Assembly: GCA_010672925.1 (NCBI GenBank)
Contig: JAAHFP010000009.1
Coordinates: forward strand, 55,615 to 119,614
Direction of reading: 5' to 3'
DNA: 64,000 bases
Origin: Symploca sp. SIO1C2
GTDB taxonomy: Bacteria; Cyanobacteriota; Cyanobacteriia; Cyanobacteriales; Coleofasciculaceae
The position numbers were made by a program, and so were the translations under genes. The notes beneath the pieces are model-generated. The model saw nothing but the letters and a program-made list of their open reading frames with translations. It was not told where the DNA came from and ran no database searches. Of the stretch, positions 37,301-45,000 are shown one piece after another (within the stretch, counting starts at the first letter, position 1; each line of letters begins with the position of its first letter).

Positions 37301-38926
37301 ACATTCTTCAACTTCGGGAAGAGATTTTAAGGCAGTTTCTACCAGATTTTTTGTTCTTGGCTTACTGTGAATCTCTACTTGATGCTGCTTTAGCCTTGCT
37401 GACAACTCCAATTCATTGACCTTAGTCTCTGGAGAATTAAGGCATTGTTCGAGAATCAAGGAGTAGGAATCGATTAAGGCTTTAATCGTATCTTCCTCAA
37501 ATAAATTAGCATTGTAAGTTAACAATCCCTTCAACTCTTGGTTGAGTTTGACTAAAGCAAAGAATAAGTCTATATCTGTAGGTAATTTTCCTGCTATAGT
37601 AGTTGAGGTAAAATTACTGTAATTTTTTGTATTCTCTCCCAGATCAATATAGTCAAATAAAATTTGAAACAAGTTTCTGTATTGTTGATATTTTTGCTGC
37701 TCAACCAATTCCGCCACATAATTAAAAGGAATATGTTGATGGGCATAAGCTTCTACGGTACTTTCTTTAACCTTGTATAGTAATTCTTTGAAGGTCAAAT
37801 TTTCAGGCAGCTTTCCACGTAGTAAAATCAGATCAGCAAAGAAACCAATGGCAGAGTGCAGTTTGTGATTCACCCTACCTGACACAGGAAAACCAATAAC
37901 AATATCCTGTTTGAGGGAGTATTGAGCTATCAAAACATAGAATACTGCGAGCAAAATAACTACAGGAGTAACACTGTATTGATTACTTAACTTTTGAATT
38001 GCCGACAATGTAGTAGCAGGTATTTCAAAAGTTTTTTGTCTGCTTCGGAAACTTGGCTCTAGGGGGAAATTATCAACGGGTACTGGATATAAAGTAGAAA
38101 CACCAGCTAGTTGCTTTTGCCAGTAATTCAATCCCTTTTCTAATACTTCTCCCTGTAACCACTGTCGTTGCCAAACAGCATAATCTCCATATTGAATCTC
38201 TAACTCAGTTAAAGGAGACTGTTTCTTATCCAGAGAAGTATCGTATAACGACAGAAGTTCCTGAATTAATAAATTAATTGACAAACCATCAGTAATAATG
38301 TGATGAAATATTAAGAACAAGACTCCATCTGTATCACTGAATCGTAGCAGTTTTAAATCAAATAGGGGAGCTTGAGATAAATCAAAATATTTGCGAGATT
38401 CTTGGGTGAAATTTTCTTCAATAACAGCTGCTATTTCAGCAGCGCTTAAACCAGGATAATCTTCAACAGAAATAGTGACCTCTAGATGAGGAAGGACAGT
38501 CTGTAGCAAAGAGCCTTCCACTAAAGCAAAACTCGTTCTGAGAATTTCATGGCGACTAACAATTTGATTCCAGCTGGTTTGCAAAACTGGAATATTGATT
38601 ACACCTTGTATACGAACTGATTTTGATATATTTAATGTTCCCTGATCCGGCATTAACTGAGCTACAGACCAAAGGCGCTCTTGTTGGTAGGAAAGAGTAC
38701 AATTATTAGTTCTATAAACAGGAACTAAAGGAATAGAATTAGCAGTTAAATTATTACTTTTTGGTCCTTGGAGTAACTGCACTAATTCAGATTTATTATG
38801 AAGCAAAGCATCTCTGATTTCTGCTGTTAACGAGCCCTTGGGCGCATTAATTTTTAGTTCGCTATCTTCAGCCCATAATTTAATGCCTTGTTTAGAGACT
38901 TGATACAAAACTTGCTTCAGGTTCAT
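28367..38926 (-). CDS. Hybrid NRPS-PKS megasynthase
   Basis: A 3519-residue protein. Approximate layout: TubC docking (1-55); condensation (65-500, HHIITDG); a tail-like A subdomain (500-600, LPRTELGTVD in place of a Lys-containing A10); adenylation (710-1320); PCP (1430-1505, DNFFELGGKSI); KS (1530-1955, TACSTS, EAHGTGT and NVGH); AT (2090-2440, GHSVGEY, HAFH, so malonyl); DH (2460-2775, THYRVW, where Tyr replaces the catalytic His); C-methyltransferase (2950-3170, LEIGAGTGGTTSS); half KR without a Rossmann motif (3185-3365); ACP (3408-3480, MGVDSLMAL). The A domain lacks the Asp of the A4 motif and resembles oxalyl-CoA synthetases. The predicted extension is an alpha-methyl-beta-keto unit. 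The start at 38926 (MNLKQVLYQVSKQG) gives a standard docking N-terminus. Several linkers are translated intergenic-type repeats. Confidence 0.95.
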   Translation of the reverse strand: MNLKQVLYQVSKQGIKLWAEDSELKINAPKGSLTAEIRDALLHNKSELVQLLQGPKSNNLTANSIPLVPVYRTNNCTLSYQQERLWSVAQLMPDQGTLNISKSVRIQGVINIPVLQTSWNQIVSRHEILRTSFALVEGSLLQTVLPHLEVTISVEDYPGLSAAEIAAVIEENFTQESRKYFDLSQAPLFDLKLLRFSDTDGVLFLIFHHIITDGLSINLLIQELLSLYDTSLDKKQSPLTELEIQYGDYAVWQRQWLQGEVLEKGLNYWQKQLAGVSTLYPVPVDNFPLEPSFRSRQKTFEIPATTLSAIQKLSNQYSVTPVVILLAVFYVLIAQYSLKQDIVIGFPVSGRVNHKLHSAIGFFADLILLRGKLPENLTFKELLYKVKESTVEAYAHQHIPFNYVAELVEQQKYQQYRNLFQILFDYIDLGENTKNYSNFTSTTIAGKLPTDIDLFFALVKLNQELKGLLTYNANLFEEDTIKALIDSYSLILEQCLNSPETKVNELELSARLKQHQVEIHSKPRTKNLVETALKSLPEVEECATLTKDNQLVAYLVISGNFSEEKIHSYLQSYLSPELLPSAYVPVSALPRTELGTVDEGTLNSLEIIDSDLIARWEEKLQSHPDIEQVAVVTEYHPAPAMPVSRERETRGREDAETRGRGDTGTGRMAMSPEISFVEKVLSPSTSPCQVDQIAASKEFETWADLLPGTDNPAILGTDNRKPLTHRTLKEFVQSPPDNASLSHLGIKITERVCAAMPNGPEAAVAFLSLAQQCVFAPISLSLTEKQVLFELEDLSAVALVLQRGEANNSSNAKLKACAESLGVRVIELIPDTEVCGLFTLEEVTASQEAGGRRQEAEGRRQKAKGRKQKAKGKRQEVESTPNLSQKPTPNPSQEGDWRQNPPLTPPRRGTGGRGGNKPTRDHVALVLHTSGTTRKPKTVPLTHGNLTAGALTISQTIALTPEDTCINIMPLFHIHGLSVNILASLLAGASVLCTPGLYATENGVADFFRWLQPSAGGNKRKVTWYSAVPTMHQAILEYAEHAIAQTGAAPNHSLRLIRNCSAALLPAIAERMARAFKCEILPTYAMTESMPICSPQLGQGLAKHGSVGPAAGPQLIIGEVTENEQGKPILKVLPPYAEGEVMVRGACVTAGYELRDWMDYNPNEEAFIEGWLRTGDKGYLDEDGYVYLVGRFKEIINRAGEKISPMLVEDLLQRHPGVGQVVVFAAPHKSLGEVVGAAIVPVEGRGQKAEGKEEGCKVEGNDITNQSRPSLAALRQFALKQKELELQWLPECLVWMSAIPKGMTGKPARIGLAKRLGLPVIPGNGTATPRTFVATEGVDGKYSLETIDYSPAPTENGKGSCQSLQQLTVYFTSKTNDLPISQLQGLEVCNRFGAPSHILPTAFVQLDALPLTPDGKIDRKKLQEPDKPTGYQAVPSANETQRKIAAIWREVLQLEEVGIDDNFFELGGKSILLIQVYSKLQEVFADLNLKVVDLLAHPTVNSLSQLITGDSPAEPSQKLPTKQPKKHQENQDIAIIGMAGRFPGAKNLEEFWENLKNGVESISQLSDQQLAKSGIGTDLLNNPNYVKVHGLLSDIDLFDADFFNYSPREAKEIDPQQRLFLECAWEAIESSGYSPQTYQGSVGVYAGGGMPTYLMSHLGNQGFILLNHRSFEQMIGNDKDYLATRTAYKLNLTGPAINVQTACSTSLVTVHLACQSLLNGECDMALAGGVSIQVPQEVGYLYQEGMIASPDGHCRAFDAKARGTILGSGVGVVVLKPLSQAIADGDSIQAVIKGSAINNDGSLKLGYTAPSVAGQIGVISQAQAVAGINPETIHYIEAHGTGTELGDPIEIEALTKTFAEHTQKKQFCAIGSVKTNVGHLNTAAGVASLIKTVLTLKHELIPPSLHFEQPSPQIDFANSPFYVNTSLSEWSSNGTPRRAAVSSFGIGGTNAHLVLEEAPRRSKVEGRRSNGELTPRLRVSPSFGLPGRGEGKSKDYLERSRLILTLSGKTKKALEDLVSRYHHHLERNPKLDLGDVCYTANTGRVHFNHRLAVVASSTTDLVEKLHQFPGEDQVAGIFSGELLPHTTAKKVAFLFTGQGSQYVNMAKRLYKQAPVFRQALEQCNQILLSTETFQEKSLLEILYPADNDEYSSSLLNQTAYTQPALFAIEYALFKLWQSWGIKPDVVMGHSVGEYVAATVAGIFSLEDGLKIIAARGRLMQQLPAGGEMVSVMASELTVRKVIGTYLDKVAIAAINGPESTVISGESEAVKAIATQLQAEGVKTKQLQVSHAFHSPLMEPILAEFAAVANQLTYHPPQIPIISNVTGTIADKSVTTAQYWVNHLRQPVRFADSMTTLHQEGAELFLEIGPKTILLGMGRQCLPEEVGVWLPSLRPGVDEWQQMLSSLGQLYVQGFPVNWLGFDQDYPRQKVVLPTYPFQRQRYWLETENKEHKSKLLSSKSNFHPLLGERLYSALQQQHIQFESQLSVSEPAYLTHYRVWEQVVFPAAGYLEMLLAGGVTLFKSPTLVLEDVSIQRGLLLGQDQFKVIQTFFTPLAKGSYQFQIFSRHQKESEESPSWTLHVEGKLLHQGHGDTETRRRGDEGTGRREISPHISFTHSESTIENLEAWKVACPQQIPLKDHYQKFRDRGIDYGRSFQGIQQLWRGENQAIGEIKLPEELLAEFTDYQLHPALLDAGMQVIAAAIEEEDNHNTYVPVFIEQFKVYRRPNTSLWAIGSIAKLTNGKGDSFSGEITLLSSQGETIATMEGLQLKPVTREVLLGSDTVHEVEWKVQPRFGKRLPSEHLLNLAAIDLKLHPLVSQLVSEFDLENYSQLLSQVETLSVDYIVQTFANMNCFFPEGECFSSESLAQQLEIVLPQQPLFNRLLEILAEVGILQGTTEHWQVIKTPQQTNPQLKNQTLQTQYPQGKPELNLLDRCGSQLSAVLQGTADPLQVVFPEGDLTASTQIYEESSEAQVMNTLVQQAIATALEKLPQDRGVRLLEIGAGTGGTTSSILPHLNPHQTEYVFTDIGSLFTSKAQDKFRDYPFVHYEQLDIEQDPTTQGFEEHQYDLVVAANVIHATTDLRQTLENVQQLLAPGGILVLLEITTRIYWADLFAGLLEGWWRFQDFDLRPNHPLLKNAQWQQLLKESNFSEVVVFPGTKSTHQELFQQSVIVAQTAATTLTPASSEPKSWLILADRQGVGANLATQLRSQGEICVLVKLGQEYQQLTPEDFTINPEQPEDFQQAIAQLVNQSTSWHGVVQCCEHSFNGEETLASETEYGSTLSLVQALVKAELSTLPRLWLVTQGAQPLDSHPVVSGVAQSSLGMVKTISSENPELRCVAIDLDPQQTVEEQARMLMGEIWSESQENEVAFRQGIRYVAQLVDSHQNQNTLTVQQYQFLQQLKTASISERQNILRDYLQSEIVQVLGMNHEQVNLQKPLNDMGVDSLMALELRSRIKTHLEVDLKVSKFVEGVSISDLVTEVNEQLEQIETNQGNKLENEEQINAAEGNNIDWLEGEL

Positions 38927-39022
38927 GATTAATTTACACCCTATCTTCAATAATGCTTTATTTGTGGAGTTTTAGAGAAATAGTTCAGCACGGAGAGTTG
39001 TCTTAATCGCTGTATTATTTTG

Positions 39023-42000
39023 TCATAAAGTAATTTCTTCCCGTTCTTCAATATTTTGAGTTGGCACATGATGGGAGTGACTTATTTGTTCTAGCAAAAT
39101 CTTCTCGACTAACAAATCTGCTATCTCCACAATACTAATGCCTTCAATAATCCTTTCCATAGGAAGATCAAATTTTATTTCCCTTTGTACCAAATTACGC
39201 AATTCAACTGCCACTAAAGAATCAAGCCCCATACTAGTTAAAGGTTGATCAATTTTTATTTGAGAGTCATTCATTCCCAAAAGGCCAGAGATTTTAATTT
39301 TGAGGTAATCGATTAAAAACTTTTCTCCCTCCTCTGGTGAAGCTGCTTTGAGCTGTTGTAAAAGCTGTTCATTCTTAGTTTCAGTTTCTACTACTGCTGA
39401 AGTCAAAGCCTCCAAAAACAACGGCTTCTGTTGATTCGGTAGCTGCTGAACAAACTTAGACCAATTAATCGGCAAAACCCCAACTTGGCTGGAAGAACCC
39501 GATAACAATAAACCTAATGCCTGCATTCCTTGTTTTGGTTCGATGGCACTGATACCACTGCTCTCCAACCGCTTTTGATTGGGTCTATCTAAACTAGCTG
39601 CCATGCCTGCTGATGCCCAAGCCCCCCAGTTGATACTCAATCCCGGTAATCCCATACCGCGACGATAGTGGGCGATTGCATCCATAAAAGCATTAGCTGC
39701 GGCGTAATTTCCTTGCCCCGGATTTCCTAACATCGCAGCCATCGACGAGAAACAGACAAAGAAATCTAAGGATAAATTTTGGGTAAGCTGATGCAAATAC
39801 CAAGTCCCTTGTACCTTGGGTGCCATCACTTTGGTAAACTGCTGCCAACTCAGCTTTTGCAATACTCCGTCATCTAATACTCCGGCAGCATGAATTACTC
39901 CTTTGAGTGGGGGTAATGATGCTTCTATCTGTTGGAATATTTTAACTACATCTTCTTTAAGAGAAATATCTCCTAACAAAACCGTGACTGAGGCTCCTGC
40001 TGTTTCCAACTCCTTGATGATTTTTTGTGCCGTTTCCTTGGGGGCTTGACGCCCAGTTAAGACAATATTTCTCGCTCCTTCAGTTACCAGCCATTGGGCT
40101 ACTTGCAATCCTAAGGCTCCTAATCCTCCTGTGATCAAATAACTTGCTTGTGGTTGGATGGACTTGGGCTCACCTGTAGTTTCTGGCATCGACACCACTA
40201 CCTTGCCTATATGCTTAGCTTGCTGCATATATCGGAAGGCAGCGGTAATTTGTGTACTTGGGAATACTTTATAAGGTAAAGGTTTGAGTTGTCCTTGGAG
40301 GTAAGTGAAATTTTGGGTGGCATTTCCATTCTCCCCGTCCCCGTGTCCCCGTGTCCCCGCGTCTCCGCGTCCCCCCCCCTTTCCTTGGTTCCATAGCTGG
40401 GTTAATTCTTCTGACAATTGAGCCATAACACCTGGTTGTTGTTGGACTACTTCGCCTAAATCAAAGGGGAAATAGCTAACATCTGCTCGTTTTTGATGTA
40501 CTTGCTTTTTTTCCCAGATCCCAATTTTGCCGATTTCCACAAATTTACCTCCAGGAGCTAATATTTCCAAACTCTGGGGAATATATTCTCCATTGAGGCT
40601 ATTGAGGACTATATCTACCCCCTTTCCTCCAGTACACTCCCTGATTTCTTGGGCAAAATCTAGGGTGCGGGAGTTCATAATGTGTTTAATGCCCAGGGAT
40701 TGGAGAAATTCCCATTTACTGGGACTAGCGGTGGCAAAGATTTCTGCTCCTGCAAGTTGTGCTATTTGTACTGCGGCTTGCCCGACACCACCAGCAGCGG
40801 CATGAATTAATACTCGCTCTCCTGGTTGGATTTTGGCTAAGTGTTGCAATCCGTAGTAGGCGGTAAAGAATGTCAGGGGTAGGGTCGCCGCTTCCGTAAA
40901 ACTCATTAGTTTGGGCTTGGCTATCACATATTCAGCGGGAGCCGTGATAAAACTGCTGAAGGCATCTTGGAGCATAGTTGCCATTACTTCGTCTCCTACT
41001 TGCCAATGGGAGACTTCGGTTCCAACCGCAGAAATTTTCCCAGCACATTCAAATCCAAAGGTAAGTTGCTCAGCACTAGTGATCCCTAGATGTTCGGCAT
41101 AGTAATCTTGGAGTAATCCGAGGGCATTGAGCACGTCTCGGAAGTTGAGTCCAACTGCGGCTACTTCAATTTCTACTTCGTTGGGCTTGGGAACTTTTCG
41201 CTGTATTGGTTGCCAGTTGAGGTTGTCGATCATTCCGTATGCTGGCAGTTTTAATTGCACTGGTTGGGCTGCTGAAGCAATTTGCTTTAGTTGAGGTTTT
41301 TGTACTAGTCTGGCGACATAACGATTTCCCTGACGCAGAGCTATTTGGTCTTCTGCATCTTCTGATAATAGTTCTGCTACTAAAGCCTTGAGGGTTTGGT
41401 TATTCTCTAATTCTGAGTCACAGTCGAGGCGTTTACACTTTAACTCTGGGTGTTCTTGGGAAATGACTCGTCCTAGTCCCCATAGAGTTCCGTACTCAGG
41501 ATTGATTACTTCTGTTGCTGAGATGACACTTTGAGTTCCTTGGGTTACTAACCAGAGTTGCGGAATTTTTTCTAGTTTGCTGTTGGTGATTGCTTGCACC
41601 AAATGTAGTACAGAAGCACAACTTTGGGCTTGGATGGTTGCTAATTCGAGGTTGTCTTTACTGGCGACTGACTCTAGGCTCCACAGATGCACAATCCCTG
41701 TAATACCTGGGTTTTCTGCCAGCAGTTGGGTAAATTCTTCAGCACTGGTGGGATTGATTTGGTAATGTCGCGGACTTAGTTGCTGATACTTGTCTCCTGG
41801 TGATACTCTGATGCAATCGTGACCTTGGTTTTTTAGCGCTTCTACTAGTTGGTTATCTTGTGCCAAAACTAACCATTTACGATTCCAGGACTTATGCAAG
41901 AGGTCTGTTGATGCTAAAAGTTGGCTTTGCCAATGAATTTCATACAACCAATGGTTGATATCTGAAGGTAAACTACTCAATAGGGCTGAGGCAGTGGTTG

Positions 42001-45000
42001 CCGTTAATCTTAATCCCTCAATTTCCGCTAGTAGAGTTCCCTGATTGTCTACTAATTTGATGTTTCCCTTTAAGCCGGTTTCCTGTACTTCTGCGATCGC
42101 CCATACCTGGCTGATAGTCTGACGATATAATTTGCATCTTTCTATTCCTACTGGGAGATAGATCTGGTCAGTTTCTGGTTTCTCTATAGCCTGAACTATA
42201 ATTTGTAAGGCAGCATCTAATAGAGCGGGATGTAGCTGGTAGTCAGTTAATTGTGGGGCTAATTCCTCCGGTAAGACTATTTCTCCTAGAGCTTTACCTT
42301 GACCTTTCCACAACTGTTTTAGTCCTTGGAAACTACTGCCGTAGTTAAAACCTATAGACTGACATTGCTGATAATGCTCTTTGATGTCTATCTCTTGACT
42401 ACACTCTCTTTGGTATTGTTCTAGGTCGATTTTGTCTTTCGTGTTGCTAGTCTGTTTGGTATAGATCTTTCCTTGACTGTGCAACACCCATTGCTCTACT
42501 GTAGTATCTTCTGTTTCTGATGTGCTGAAGATCTCGAACTTATAGCTGTTGTTTTCTAGGATGCTAACTACTGTTTGTACTGCTTTGATTTCGTCTTCTG
42601 GTAGGACTAATCCTCTTGCTATAACTACATCTCCTACTTCTACTTCTAATAATTGAAGAATTTTAGCAGCTGCCATTGCTATTTCGAGGTAGCCGGTAGC
42701 TGGAAATAGTACTTTGTCAACCACTTGGTGGTGACTCAGGTAGGCTGGTGAACTTTCTGTTAGGTATGACTGAAAACGATATTGATTCTCTATCCCGGCT
42801 AGGTTAATTTTTTCGCCTAGTAAGGGATGCCTATTTTTAGTTGTTGAGTAATACGGTTTTGGCTGGTAGTCTTTTTTTCTTTCTAACCAATAACTTTTCC
42901 TTTGGAAGGGATAAGTGGGCAGTGCTACCTTCCGACGAGCATAATGTTGGTCAAAACCTAACCAGTCTACTTGAGAGCCCTGTACATACAACTGTCCTAA
43001 ACTAGACAGCATCAACTGCCATTCTTCGTTCATCAAAAGCGTAGCATCCTCTGGCTTCCCCTTTTCCAAGGGGGACGGGAGGGGGATTCCCGGACGCAAC
43101 GATGGTAACCATACACCAATCCCTTCCGGTAAACATTGACGCCCCATTCCTAACAATACTGGTTTAGGACCAATTTCCAGGAATAATTTATATCCTTGTT
43201 GATGCAAAGTTGCCATGCTATCAGCAAATCGCACTGGTTGACGCACATGATCTACCCAATATTCAGCTTTAGTAACCTCTGCACCTACCTGTTGACCAGT
43301 AACATTGGAAATCAATGGTATCCGAGGTCTATGATAGGTAATTTGATTGGCTACTGCTGCAAATTCTGCCAGCATTGGTTCCATCAAAGGAGAATGGAAA
43401 GCATGGGATACTTGTAGGGGTTTAGTCTTCACTCCCGTTGCTTCTAGCTGGCGACAAATCTTGGCTATGGCTTCCCTCTCACCAGAAATTACCACACTTT
43501 CTGGTCCATTAATTGCTGCAATTGCCACTTGTGAACTATAGTTAGCGATCGCTTCTGTTACCTGAGACTCTGATGCGAGTAAAGACACCATCTCTCCCTC
43601 CGCAGGCAACTGTTGCATTAACCTGCCCCGAAGAGCAATTAACTTCAAGCCATCTTCGAGACTGAAAACTCCTGCCACACAAGCTGCCACATATTCTCCC
43701 ACACTGTGACCCATAACTACATCTGGTTTAATACCCCAAGATTCCCATAACTTGACTAGGGCATATTCCAGAGCAAACAAAGCCGGTTGAGTATAAGCAG
43801 TTTGGTCTAGTAGAGGTGAAATTTCTGAGTTTTCTGTTTCCTTTGACTTTTGACTATGATCTGGATATAGTACTTTTAATAGAGGAACTTCTAGGTATGG
43901 TTCCAAAATTTCCTGGCATTGGTTAAGTGTCTGATTAAAAGTGGGTTGAGTCTCGTATAACTGCCTTCCCATCTGTACATATTGAGAGCCCTGACCTGTA
44001 AACAGAAAAGCGATCGCGCAACTTTCAGTTTTCCCTCTAATCACTCCATTGGTTTCATGAGCTTGGAGAAAATTTCCTAACTTTTTTTGTAACTCATCCC
44101 TAGAGTTAGCTACTACTGCCAGTCTTTCTGCCCAATGGGTACGCCCTGTATTAGCACTGAAGCAAATATCTGATATTGGTACTTCTAAGTTCGAGTGCAA
44201 ATAACGTTTATATTTTGTTGCTAGTTCTTTTAGGGTTGTCTCCGTCTGGGCTGAGATTGTTAAAATTTGTAATGGACGTTCTACCTCTGTCCTCTGAGTT
44301 TCCAACAGGTGAACAAAATATGAGGTGGAATTTCCATTCGACCTGTCTCCGAGTCTCCGAGTCTCCGAGTCTCTAAGTCCCCGCGTCCCCGTGTCTGCTA
44401 ACTCTGGTGGTTCTTCCAAAACAATATGAGCATTAACTCCACCAACCCCAAAAGAACTAACTCCAGCCCGCCGTGGAATTGTTTCCCCTGCTTCTGTCTT
44501 TAACTGTTGCCATTCCTGGGTTTCCTTGACAATATAAAACGGACTCCCCTCAAGTTCTATGCGGGGATTTAACTCCTGAAAGTTAACAATCTTAGGCAAC
44601 TGCCGATGTTTCATTGCCAACAAGACTTTAATTACTCCTGCCATACCAGCAGATATTTCCAAATGTCCAATATTGGTTTTTACTGTCCCTAAACCACAAT
44701 AGGATTGCTTAGACATCTTTAATCCATACTGTTGGTGTAGTTGTCTAAAGCTTCGTTTGAGGGCATTAATTTCAATTGGGTCTCCCAAAGGTGTGCCAGT
44801 ACCATGAGCTTCAATATAAGATACTGTATTGGGAGCAATATTTGCTTTAGTATAAGCGGCTCGCAGCACTTGAGCTTGGGCGTATAGATTGGGAGAAGTT
44901 AAGGTTCGAGCTTTACCTCCGTGATTAATCGCACTTCCCCGAATCACTCCGTAAATGCGATCGCCATTTTCTATCGCTTTCTCCAAAGGTTTGAGTAAAA

